This document shows positions 55,601 through 62,501 of a DNA stretch of 64,000 bases, in pieces; the stretch's first letter is position 1, and every line of letters starts with the position of its first letter. The translations under genes and the position numbers were made by a program. The notes below the pieces were generated by a model, which worked only from the letters and a program-made list of their open reading frames with translations, was not told the DNA's origin and made no database searches. Source of the DNA: Pseudomonas sp. NKUCC02_KPG (GTDB taxonomy: Bacteria > Pseudomonadota > Gammaproteobacteria > Pseudomonadales > Pseudomonadaceae); NCBI RefSeq assembly GCF_019345465.1, contig NZ_JAHKRC010000007.1, forward strand, positions 124,001-188,000. The letters run 5' to 3'.

Positions 55601-55717
55601 GGCCCGGCCCAGATTGATGTACGAGAAAATCCCGGCGACCACCGCCACAAACATCAGATACCAGACAAATGACTGATGTTTCAGGGCCCACTCGGACAGG
55701 TTGAACTTCCCATTCAT
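52655..55717 (-). CDS. RND-family multidrug efflux transporter (TriC-like)
   Basis: A 1020-residue inner-membrane proton antiporter with the normal RND layout: two sets of membrane helices and large periplasmic loops. The adjacent DD pair in TM4 (GLLVDDAMITVEMM) is the proton relay. The start SFVWYLMFVAVVAGIFSYINLGRAEDP and RWPGATVDET are typical of the TriC/MexK-like branch. It overlaps the second adaptor gene by 4 bases. Order adaptor-adaptor-pump matches TriABC, which uses a separately encoded outer-membrane protein. Substrates are not readable. Confidence 0.88.
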   Translation of the reverse strand: MNGKFNLSEWALKHQSFVWYLMFVAVVAGIFSYINLGRAEDPSFAIKTMVIQTRWPGATVDETRLQITDRIEKKLEELDSLDYVQSYTRPGESTVFVFLKDTTKADAIPNIWYEVRKKIGDIRGDFPQGIQGPGFDDEFGDVYGTIFAFTGDGFTMRQLRDYVEQVRTGIRDVPNRGKVMTIGEQEETFYLDFSTRKLAALGLDQQQILESLQAQNAVTPAGVIEAGPERMSVRTSGQFHSVEDLAAVNLRVNDRFYRLADIADITRGYVDPAAPMFHYNGKPAIGLAIAMIDGGNIQEFGKQLQERIDELTAELPVGVGVHMVSDQAQVVEEAVSGFTSALFEAVVIVLAVSFISLGLRAGLVVAISIPLVLALVFVFMEFTGIAMQRVSLGALIIALGLLVDDAMITVEMMITRLELGETKEQAATFAYHSTAFPMLTGTLVTVAGFVPIGLNNSSAGEYTFTLFAVIAVAMLVSWVVAVLFAPVLGVHILSAKVKPKSEEPGRLARAFNTALLWCMRNRWWTIGATVLMFVLSVFGMGLVQNQFFPASDRPEILVDLNLPQNASIQETLKVTQRFEESLKGDPDIVRWSSYIGEGAIRFYLPLDQQLQNPFYAQLVIVSTGLDSRDALMERLNKRLREEFVGVGSFVHTLELGPPVGQPLQYRVSGKNIDLVRKYSIDLATVLDANPNVGETIFNWNEPGKVLRIDIAQDKARQFGLSSEDVAHVMNSIVSGAAISQVKDNIYLVNIVGRANSSERGTPETLLNLQITTPSGTSIPLLAFATVSYELEQPLIWSRDRIPTLTLKASVRGSMQPTDLVAQLKPEIDKFAESLPQGYTLQTGGTVEQSAKAQGPIAKVVPLMLFLMATFLMIQLQSVKKMFLVVSVAPLGLIGVVLALVPTGTPMGFVAILGILALVGIIVRNSVILVTQIDQYERDGYDPWHAVMQATQHRRRPILLTAAAASLGMIPIARDVFWGPMAYAMIGGILSATLLTLLFLPALYVASYKIKENKEPPPAHV

Positions 55718-56781
55718 TGCGAGCTTTCCTTATCGAGTCTGACTTTCTGCCCAGGGGTAAGGCTATGCACGCCTGCACTGACCACCATGTCGCCGGTTTT
55801 GATGCCGCCAGATAACAACACGCTTTTTGCATCGCGCCGCAGAACCGTAACGTCACGGGGGCTGACGGTCTGGGTTGCGGCGTCGATGATCCACACGCGG
55901 GTGCGGCTGTCGGTTTCCTGCATGGCGGTCAGTGGCAGTTGAAAGTGCTCGGCGGTCGGGCTGCTGACGGTCACGCTGACCGAGCTGCCAAGTCGAAACG
56001 CCGCCGGGGTCGAGTCCAGTGTCAGGCGGGTGCGTCGTGTGCGGGTTGCACTGTCGGCCTGTGGAGCGATTTCGCGGATATGGGCGCTGGTGTTGATGTT
56101 CGGGTCGAGCTGGCCGGCAACGCGGAACTCGATGCCTTTGGGCAGCGCCTCGGCCAGCGGTCCCGGCAGGTCGATCACCGCCTCTTTGATTTCAGGTCGC
56201 GCCAGGGTGACGACTTCCTGGCCGATGCTTACCACTTGCCCGGCCTCGGCCTGCCATTGCGTGATCACGGCGTCATGGTCGGCGCGCAGGTTGCAGTAAC
56301 CGAGCTGATCCTGGGCCTGATTCACCGCCGCCTGTGCCTGTTGCACCGAGGCCTGGGTGGTCTTGAGGTCGGCTTGTGCCGTGTCCAGTTGGGCCTGGGC
56401 GCCCACACCACGGTCGAACAGCTCTTGCTGGCGGCGGGCGTTGGCTTTGGCGTTGATCAATTGCGCTTGTACCTTGGCCAGGTCGCCCTGTGCCGAACGC
56501 AACTGATTTTGCTGATCGGTGGGGTCGAGGTTGGCCAGAATGTCGCCCTGTTTGACCACCGTTCCCACGTCGTAATAACGGCGCACGATGCGCCCCGGCA
56601 CACGAAAGCCCAGGGTACTTTCGTAGCGGGCTTCGATATTGCCGGCAAAGCGTCCCAGATCTTGCGCCAGCTTTGGCTGTGCCACCACATACAGTGCGGG
56701 CCGAATGGGTTCGGGGGGCTGTTTTTCAGAGCATCCCGCCAGCAGTGCGGCAGCCAAGGGCATCATCCACAAACGCCTCAT
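55714..56781 (-). CDS. RND periplasmic adaptor lipoprotein (TriB-like)
   Basis: A 355-residue membrane-fusion protein. The lipoprotein signal MRRLWMMPLAAALLAGC has its lipobox cysteine at residue 17. The biotinyl-lipoyl halves flank a helical hairpin (TDQQNQLRSAQGDLAKVQAQ, then LDTAQADLKTTQASVQQAQA), followed by beta-barrel and membrane-proximal domains. It is the second of two adaptors in the operon, overlapping both neighbours by 4 bases. Confidence 0.88.
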   Translation of the reverse strand: MRRLWMMPLAAALLAGCSEKQPPEPIRPALYVVAQPKLAQDLGRFAGNIEARYESTLGFRVPGRIVRRYYDVGTVVKQGDILANLDPTDQQNQLRSAQGDLAKVQAQLINAKANARRQQELFDRGVGAQAQLDTAQADLKTTQASVQQAQAAVNQAQDQLGYCNLRADHDAVITQWQAEAGQVVSIGQEVVTLARPEIKEAVIDLPGPLAEALPKGIEFRVAGQLDPNINTSAHIREIAPQADSATRTRRTRLTLDSTPAAFRLGSSVSVTVSSPTAEHFQLPLTAMQETDSRTRVWIIDAATQTVSPRDVTVLRRDAKSVLLSGGIKTGDMVVSAGVHSLTPGQKVRLDKESSQ

Positions 56782-57869
56782 AGTTGAACTCCCTGGGCTG
56801 GAGTGGGGACGATTTCAACCTTCATGCCGGGGTGTAGCAATTGCCCGCCTGCGACCACGACTTTTTCTCCATCCTTGAGCCCTTCGCTGACGATGACGCT
56901 GCCGGTCAGGTAGCGCCCGACCTTGACCCGCTGCAGGCGCACGTTGTTTTGTTCGTCGGCGATCCATACGGCGGGCTCGCTGATGTCCTTGGTCAGGGCT
57001 GACCACGGCAACTCAATGCTGGGGCTGGAGGGCGGGGTCAGGTTGACGCTGACAATCGAACCCAGGTCCATGCCTTTGGGCAGTGCATCCAGTTGCACCT
57101 TTATTTGCAGCGTGCCGCTTTGTGCCGCCACGGTGGGGGTGATTTCGCGGATCTGGCCGTTGACCTTGATCGCCGGATTACTCAAGAGCGTGACCTGAAC
57201 CGTGGGGTCCTTGGGCGGCTCGATAAACAGCGATTCGTACACGTTGAACACCGCATCCCTTGCACCATCGCGAGCCAGGGTGAATATCGGCATGGTGGCC
57301 TGCACCACTTGGCCTACCTCGGCCTGGCGCGCCGTAATAATGCCGGGCGCCTCGGCTTCAAGATTGCTGTAGCTCAATTGTTCACGGGCGTTGGCCAACT
57401 GCGCCTGGGCAGCAGTCAAGGCACTTTTGGCGCTGAGCTGGGCGGCGTTGGCAGCGTCGTATTCGCTTTGGCTGGTGTAGCCTTTTGGCAGCAGCTTTTG
57501 CTGGCGAATAAATGCAGCACGGGTTTGCACCACTTGTGCCTGTTGCGCATTGACGCTGGCCTGGGCGGTTTCGACCTGGATCTTCAGGTCCTTGGGGTCG
57601 AGGCGGGCGAGCACCTGATGAGCCTGGATGTGGTCCCCCACGTCCACCTTGCGCTCGATGATCTTGCCGCCCACGCGAAATGACAGCTGGGTTTCGATCC
57701 GGGCCTGAATATCACCGCTGAGTTGAATGGGCGCAGCGAACGCTCGAGTGCTCACCTGCTGCACATACACCCTTGGGGACAAAGGCTCCTTAGGGCCCTC
57801 TTTGCCGCACGCGGTGAGAAACGCCAACAGGCTCAAGCCCAAAATGCCCGTGTTCAGTGGACCTGCCAT
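56778..57869 (-). CDS. RND periplasmic adaptor lipoprotein (TriA-like)
   Basis: A 363-residue membrane-fusion protein with lipobox LTAC (cysteine at residue 22). The hairpin segments are VETAQASVNAQQAQVVQTRA and SALTAAQAQLANAREQLSY. It differs clearly from the second adaptor, so the two probably form a mixed ring on the pump, as described for TriA/TriB. It is the first gene of the operon; no regulator gene is adjacent. Confidence 0.88.
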   Translation of the reverse strand: MAGPLNTGILGLSLLAFLTACGKEGPKEPLSPRVYVQQVSTRAFAAPIQLSGDIQARIETQLSFRVGGKIIERKVDVGDHIQAHQVLARLDPKDLKIQVETAQASVNAQQAQVVQTRAAFIRQQKLLPKGYTSQSEYDAANAAQLSAKSALTAAQAQLANAREQLSYSNLEAEAPGIITARQAEVGQVVQATMPIFTLARDGARDAVFNVYESLFIEPPKDPTVQVTLLSNPAIKVNGQIREITPTVAAQSGTLQIKVQLDALPKGMDLGSIVSVNLTPPSSPSIELPWSALTKDISEPAVWIADEQNNVRLQRVKVGRYLTGSVIVSEGLKDGEKVVVAGGQLLHPGMKVEIVPTPAQGVQL

Positions 57870-57963
57870 GCAAGCTCCTTTGCGTGATGCCGATTAACAT
57901 GCGGATACGGGTGATAGCGTAGAACAGGGTTTTCAGTCTGTGGGACTCAATGTTCCGACAAAT

Positions 57964-57998
57964 AAAAACGCCGACGCTATATAAGCCGTCGGCGTTTT
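57964..57998 (-). terminator. Rho-independent terminator downstream of metQ
   Basis: On the minus strand AAAACGCCGACG pairs with CGTCGGCGTTTT (12 bp) and is followed by more T. It lies 20 bases after the metQ stop. Confidence 0.85.
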
Positions 57999-58017
57999 CA
58001 GTGGAACGTGTGCTTGA

Positions 58018-58800
58018 TCAGAACGCTGGCAGCACCGCGCCTTTGTATTTTTCAGCGATAAAGGCTTTTACTTCCGGGCTGGTCAGGGCTTTGGCCAGCT
58101 TCTGGATGGCCGGGCTGTCCTTGTTGTCCGGACGGGCTACCAGGAAGTTCACGTACGGTGAGTCAGCACCTTCGATGATCAGTGCGTCGGTGGCCGGGTT
58201 CAGGCCAGCTTCCAGCGCGTAGTTGGTGTTGATCATGTCCAGGTCGACCTGGTCCAGTACCCGTGGCAGCAGTGCCGACTCAAGCTCTTTGAACTTGAAG
58301 TTGTGCGGGTTCTTGGCGATGTCTTTTGGGGTGGACACAGCGTTGGTCGGGTCTTTGAGTTCGATCAGGCCGGCCTTTTGCAGCAGGATCAACGCACGAC
58401 CGCTGTTGCTGCCTTCGTTAGGGATGGCGATGGTTGCGCCGTCTTTAAGCTCGGACAGGTGTTTGATTTTTTTCGAGTAGCCGCCAAACGGTTCAACGTG
58501 AACGCCGATCACGGTTTGCAGATTGGTGCCTTTGCCTTTATTAAAGCTTTCGAGGTAAGGCAGGGTCTGGAAGTAGTTGGCATCCAGGTGTTTCTCGGCA
58601 ACCTGGACGTTAGGTTGCACGTAGTCGGTGAACACTTTGATTTCCAGATCCACGCCTTCTTTGGCGAGGGTCGGTTTGATCAGCTCAAGGATTTCGGCGT
58701 GGGGAACAGGGGTGGCAGCCACCACCAGTTTTTCGCCAGCCTGTGCCAGGCCTGCCGTCAGAGCAGCCGCCAATGCGGTAAACAACAGAACCTTTTTCAT
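58018..58800 (-). CDS. metQ: MetQ/NlpA-type methionine-binding protein, orphan
   Basis: A 260-residue periplasmic receptor of the NlpA family: VVAATPVPHAEILELIKPTLAKEG, HLDANYFQTLPYL and the conserved IPNEGSNSGRALILLQKAGLI. It has an ordinary signal peptide (ending LAQAG) and no lipobox cysteine, so it is probably soluble rather than a lipoprotein. No metN or metI is adjacent; it must use a transporter encoded elsewhere. It lies downstream of the sigma-54-activator-like gene, with a 134-base gap containing a direct repeat. Confidence 0.85.
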   Translation of the reverse strand: MKKVLLFTALAAALTAGLAQAGEKLVVAATPVPHAEILELIKPTLAKEGVDLEIKVFTDYVQPNVQVAEKHLDANYFQTLPYLESFNKGKGTNLQTVIGVHVEPFGGYSKKIKHLSELKDGATIAIPNEGSNSGRALILLQKAGLIELKDPTNAVSTPKDIAKNPHNFKFKELESALLPRVLDQVDLDMINTNYALEAGLNPATDALIIEGADSPYVNFLVARPDNKDSPAIQKLAKALTSPEVKAFIAEKYKGAVLPAF

Positions 58801-58891
58801 GCAATACCCTTAAGTGTGTGACCGTTCGCAGGACGGTTTTATTGGAAGACGAAACAGACAATACCGAGATTCTTTATTCCAGAACAATAAC

Positions 58892-58940
58892 TTTTATTCA
58901 GCTTGTTATGCCTTTTTGTTCACTTGAGTTTTATTCAGCT
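58892..58940. repeat. Perfect 12-bp direct repeat upstream of metQ
   Basis: TTTTATTCAGCT occurs at 58892-58903 and 58929-58940, start-to-start 37 bases. The second copy overlaps the stop codon of the upstream ATPase gene. The spacing (about 3.5 helical turns) and position, 92-140 bases before metQ, suggest regulator half-sites. Confidence 0.45.
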
Positions 58941-59843
58941 CAAGGCCTGTGGGAGCAATTGCTTGATTGCCGCCAACTCCTGTCCTGTCGCCCCCTTGAT
59001 AAACAGCTCAATCTGGCTCAGTGCGTCGGGCAGGTTCAGGTGCTCGGGCTGGATCTCGTCGCCGGTGCTGACCAACAGCGCAAAATGAATCACGTTTTCC
59101 AGCTCCCGGGTGTTGCCCGGCCAGCTATAGCGCTCAAGCACCCGCTGCGCGCCGTCGCTGATAAACGGTACGGGCAGGTTCAGGCGCTGGCTGTAGATGC
59201 CTAAAAAGTATTCGGCCAGCGACAGGATGTCACCGGGCCGTTCGCGCAAGGCGGGTAACTCCAGCCTTCCTTCGCTGAGGTAGTGATACAGCCGCTCGTG
59301 GAATTTGCCGGCACTGACCGCCTGCGCCAGATCGATGCTGGTGGCCGCCACCAGGCGCACGTCCACAGGGCTGGGTTGATGAGCGCCTACGCGAGTGACT
59401 TCGTGGGTTTCCAGAGCCGCCAGCAGCTTGATCTGAATCGCCAGGGGCAAGTCGCCAATTTCGTCCAGATACAGGGTGCCGCCATTGGCCGAGCCAAACC
59501 AGCCGGCGCGGCTGCTGGCCGAACTGTTGTGTGCTCCGGCGGCATAGCCGAACAGTTCGGCGTCTGCGTAGGTGGGGCTGATCGCGCCGCAGTTGACCGA
59601 CACGAACAAGCCGGTGCGATCGCTGGCGCGGTGGATATGCCGGGCCAGCAGTTCCTTGCCGCTGCCGGTTTCGCCACGAATCAACACCGGTAGCGCACGG
59701 GGCGCCAACAGTTCCAGATCGTTGCGCAGTGTGCGTGAGCGAGGGTCGACAAACACCAGCGCCTTGGCGCGAATGCTCAGCGGGCTTTTTTCCGCGTCGG
59801 GAAAGGTCAGCAATGGCTGGCCAAAAGTTTCATGCAGGCTCAT
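58935..59843 (-). CDS. Sigma-54-activator-like AAA+ protein lacking GAFTGA and DNA-binding tail
   Basis: A 302-residue protein that is almost entirely a sigma-54 activator AAA+ domain. Walker A is GETGSGKE (57-64) and Walker B is TLYLDEIGD (123-131); FHERLYHYL and the arginine-rich RERPGDI are present, and sensor II is WPGNTREL. The loop that should read GAFTGA is GAHNSS (103-108), and the protein ends about 30 residues after the AAA+ fold with no Fis-type helix-turn-helix. There is no N-terminal receiver. Context with metQ resembles SfnR-type sulfur regulators. It is 49 bases downstream of the hydrolase gene. Confidence 0.8.
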   Translation of the reverse strand: MSLHETFGQPLLTFPDAEKSPLSIRAKALVFVDPRSRTLRNDLELLAPRALPVLIRGETGSGKELLARHIHRASDRTGLFVSVNCGAISPTYADAELFGYAAGAHNSSASSRAGWFGSANGGTLYLDEIGDLPLAIQIKLLAALETHEVTRVGAHQPSPVDVRLVAATSIDLAQAVSAGKFHERLYHYLSEGRLELPALRERPGDILSLAEYFLGIYSQRLNLPVPFISDGAQRVLERYSWPGNTRELENVIHFALLVSTGDEIQPEHLNLPDALSQIELFIKGATGQELAAIKQLLPQALS

Positions 59844-59892
59844 GACAGGCTCCCACCCGCAGCCGTTGGGTGGGCGCGGGCGTTTCAGAAAT

Positions 59893-60474
59893 TCATGCTC
59901 GGCGCAGGGCACCGTGCTCGATGCGGGTTTGCAGGCGGTACAAAAAGGCGAAGCCTTGCTCCCAGCGCTGGTGTCCGGATTTGACGTTGATATGCCCCGC
60001 GCCGCTGATCACGCCAATTTCGGCGCCCCACTGGCGGGCGAACTCCATCGCCCGTGGCGCACTGACCGCCCCATCGTTATCCGAGGTGACAATCTGGCTG
60101 GGGAACGGCAAAGGCTGGCTCGGGATAGGGGCAAAGTTGCGCAAGGCGGGCGCACAGGCGGGACGTTCGACATCTGCCGGGGCCACCAGCAACGCGCCGC
60201 GCACTTGGCCAAGCAGGCTTTCTGGCGCACGCTCGGCCCAATGGGCTACCGTGATGCAACCCAGGCTGTGGGCAATCAGAATCACGGGGGTGCTGTCGGC
60301 GGCAATGGCTTCGGCCAAGGCAGCGATCCAGTCTTCGCGTCGAGGCGTGAGCCAGTCGGCCTGCTCCACCCGGGCACTGTTCGGTAAGCTGTTTTGCCAG
60401 TGGGTTTGCCAATGATCGTCGGACGAACCTTGCCAGCCCGGCACTATCAAATAGCGAATCGAATCGTTGCCCAT
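59893..60474 (-). CDS. RBBP9/YdeN-type alpha/beta hydrolase
   Basis: A 193-residue serine hydrolase-like protein: VPGWQGSSDDHWQTHWQ near the N-terminus, the nucleophile elbow AHSLGC (serine in ILIAHSLGCIT), an aspartate in VTSDNDGAVS and the catalytic histidine in GAGHINVKSGH. The family is small and its natural substrate is unknown. It is the first gene of a minus-strand run with the AAA+ gene. Confidence 0.85.
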   Translation of the reverse strand: MGNDSIRYLIVPGWQGSSDDHWQTHWQNSLPNSARVEQADWLTPRREDWIAALAEAIAADSTPVILIAHSLGCITVAHWAERAPESLLGQVRGALLVAPADVERPACAPALRNFAPIPSQPLPFPSQIVTSDNDGAVSAPRAMEFARQWGAEIGVISGAGHINVKSGHQRWEQGFAFLYRLQTRIEHGALRRA

Positions 60475-60595
60475 GGGTCTGCGCCTCCAGCGGTATGTGT
60501 GTTACCGAGTCAGTATAGGGACGGTTTTTAGATTCGCTAAGGAATAAGAAGCTATTTGTTTATAACCAAAAATAAGATAGTGAGGGTTCTGCACC

Positions 60596-61075
60596 ATGAA
60601 AAGCCTGGTCGACCATCTGAGCCAATATGCGGCCTATCACCGTGATCCGCACAATATCGCCACCCATTTCGTGGGTATTCCGCTGATTGTGATTGCCGTG
60701 GCGACGCTGCTATCGCGTCCGCAATGGGCAGGTATTTCCCCGGCGGTGCTGGTGATGCTGGCCAGCGCGGTGTTTTATCTGCGCCTTGAGCTGCGTCTGG
60801 GGGTGTTGATGACGGTGCTGCTGGGGTTGAGCGTCTGGCTGGGGCACACGCTGGCGGCGTTGAGCACCGCCGCCTGGCTGGGCTGGGGCGTGGGTTTATT
60901 TGTCGTGGGCTGGGTGTTCCAGTTTGTGGGGCATTACTACGAGGGGCGTAAACCGGCGTTTATCGATGACGTGACCGGGCTGATCGTGGGGCCGCTGTTT
61001 GTGGTGGTGGAGCTGGGTTTTCTGCTGGGCTGGCGCGAAGATTTGCGCCGCGCGATCGAACTGCGCAGAGCATAG
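60596..61075 (+). CDS. Mpo1-like (DUF962) membrane protein
   Basis: A 159-residue protein with about four hydrophobic segments. The conserved DUF962 histidine motifs are YHRDPHNIATHFVGIP and FVGHYYEGRKPAF. The yeast relative Mpo1 is an Fe-dependent alpha-oxidation dioxygenase for 2-hydroxy fatty acids. A similar lipid role here is possible but not shown. It is transcribed away from the hydrolase gene. Confidence 0.85.
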   Translation: MKSLVDHLSQYAAYHRDPHNIATHFVGIPLIVIAVATLLSRPQWAGISPAVLVMLASAVFYLRLELRLGVLMTVLLGLSVWLGHTLAALSTAAWLGWGVGLFVVGWVFQFVGHYYEGRKPAFIDDVTGLIVGPLFVVVELGFLLGWREDLRRAIELRRA

Positions 61076-61173
61076 GTAGTCGCTGCCAAAGGCTGCGAAG
61101 AGGGGCGCAGTCCGCCGTTTCCCTGAGATCCATGCAGATCCCCTCGCAGCCTTCGTACCTCGTCAGCGACTAC
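61076..61173. repeat. GTAGTCGCTG-family palindromic repeat, copy 5
   Basis: It starts GTAGTCGCTGCCAAAGGCTGCGAAG and ends CGCAGCCTTCGTACCTCGTCAGCGACTAC, with imperfect arms. It begins immediately after the stop of the Mpo1-like gene and lies between convergent genes. Confidence 0.7.
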
Positions 61174-61183
61174 CCGTCCGGGG

Positions 61184-61828
61184 TTACTTGAACGCCTGAT
61201 GCAGCTGCGCCAGCGTTTCAAAGTGGTATTTGGGCGCAAACGAGTTCAGTTCTTCGAAACTCCCAAAGCCATAACCCACAGCCGCTGCGTCCATGCCGTT
61301 GTCGCGGGCACCGATCAAATCGTGCTTGCGGTCGCCGATCATCAGGGTCTGGGCGGGGTCCAGTCCTTGCTCGCTGATCAAGTGAGCAATCAGCTCGACC
61401 TTGTTGGTGCGGGTGCCATCCAGTTCACTGCCGTAAATCACGTTGAAGTACTTGGCGAAGTCAAAGTGACGGGCGATTTCACGGGCATACACATGGGGTT
61501 TTGACGTGGCGATAAACAGTTGGCGACCCTGTGCCACCAGCTCTTCAAGCAAGGGTGTGACGCCCTCGAATACGTGGTTTTCATACAACCCGGTCACGGC
61601 AAAACGCTCGCGGTAGAACCCCATCGCTTCCCACGCCTTTGCCTCGTCAAAGCCATAGGTGGCCATGAACTGCTGCAGCAGCGGCGGCCCGATAAAGTGC
61701 TCAAGCCGGGTGAGGTCAGGCTCGTCAATGCCCAGCTTGCCCAGGCCGAACTGGATCGAACGGGTGATGCCTTCCCGTGGGTCGGTCAGGGTGCCGTCAA
61801 GGTCGAACAATACGTTTTGGTAATGCAT
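61184..61828 (-). CDS. HAD-superfamily hydrolase (phosphoglycolate phosphatase-like)
   Basis: A 214-residue phosphatase with motif I FDLDGTLTD (nucleophile and acid aspartates), motif II around FIATSKP, and motif III/IV in LMIGDRKHDLIGARDNG. The alpha-helical cap is the C1 type of Gph/5'-nucleotidase relatives. The true substrate (phosphoglycolate, GMP/IMP or another) is not readable. It lies 22 bases downstream of the gamma-carbonic anhydrase gene, probably in one transcript. Confidence 0.87.
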   Translation of the reverse strand: MHYQNVLFDLDGTLTDPREGITRSIQFGLGKLGIDEPDLTRLEHFIGPPLLQQFMATYGFDEAKAWEAMGFYRERFAVTGLYENHVFEGVTPLLEELVAQGRQLFIATSKPHVYAREIARHFDFAKYFNVIYGSELDGTRTNKVELIAHLISEQGLDPAQTLMIGDRKHDLIGARDNGMDAAAVGYGFGSFEELNSFAPKYHFETLAQLHQAFK

Positions 61829-61850
61829 GCAGAGCTCCAGAATAGGTGAC

Positions 61851-62399
61851 TTAAACGGGCTGGTCGTAGCCTTCGGCCAAATGCTGGTCCTTGAGCTTTA
61901 CGTAATTGCCCGCGCTGTAGGTGAAGAAGGCTTTTTCTTTTTCTGTCAGTTCGCGCACCTGTTTGACCGGGCTGCCCACATACAGAAAACCGCTGGCCAG
62001 TCGCTTGCCCGGTGGCACCAGGCTGCCTGCACCAACGATCACGTCGTCTTCAATAATGGCGCCGTCCATCACGATGCTGCCCATGCCGATCAGGATCCGG
62101 TTTCCCACGTGACAGCCGTGCAGCATGACTTTGTGGGCGATGGTCACGTCATCGCCGATCAGCAGCGGGAAACCCTCGGGGTTGAACGGGCCTGCGTGGG
62201 TGATGTGGAGCACGCAGCCGTCTTGAACGCTGGTGCGTGCACCGATGCGGATGCGGTGCATGTCGCCGCGAATCACGGTCAGCGGCCAGATAGAACTGTC
62301 GTCGCCGATCTCGACGTCGCCGATCACCACTGCCGAGCGGTCAACAAAGGCGCGCTCGCCCAGGGTCGGTGTGTGCTGCTGGAACGGACGAATGGACAC
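61851..62399 (-). CDS. Gamma-carbonic anhydrase family hexapeptide protein
   Basis: A 182-residue left-handed beta-helix protein. Its metal-binding histidines are in CVLHITHAG, DDVTIAHKVMLHGCHVG. It is YrdA/PaaY/CaiE-like, and forms trimers in the cytoplasm. Carbonic anhydrase activity varies in this group. It is divergent from prlC and precedes the HAD gene. Confidence 0.87.
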   Translation of the reverse strand: MSIRPFQQHTPTLGERAFVDRSAVVIGDVEIGDDSSIWPLTVIRGDMHRIRIGARTSVQDGCVLHITHAGPFNPEGFPLLIGDDVTIAHKVMLHGCHVGNRILIGMGSIVMDGAIIEDDVIVGAGSLVPPGKRLASGFLYVGSPVKQVRELTEKEKAFFTYSAGNYVKLKDQHLAEGYDQPV

Positions 62400-62501
62400 G
62401 AATAGCTTCCTTCTTTAGCAGTGATAGCGGGGCTGATTGCTGCGCAGTGCGTCGATTGTAATTAAGATGGCCCAATGTTTCTTCAAGCCAAGGTGCCAAA
62501 C

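Noticed and set aside
54026..55672. 548-codon open frame antisense to the RND pump
   Set aside because: Histidine/glutamine-rich low-complexity product typical of antisense frames in Pseudomonas genes.
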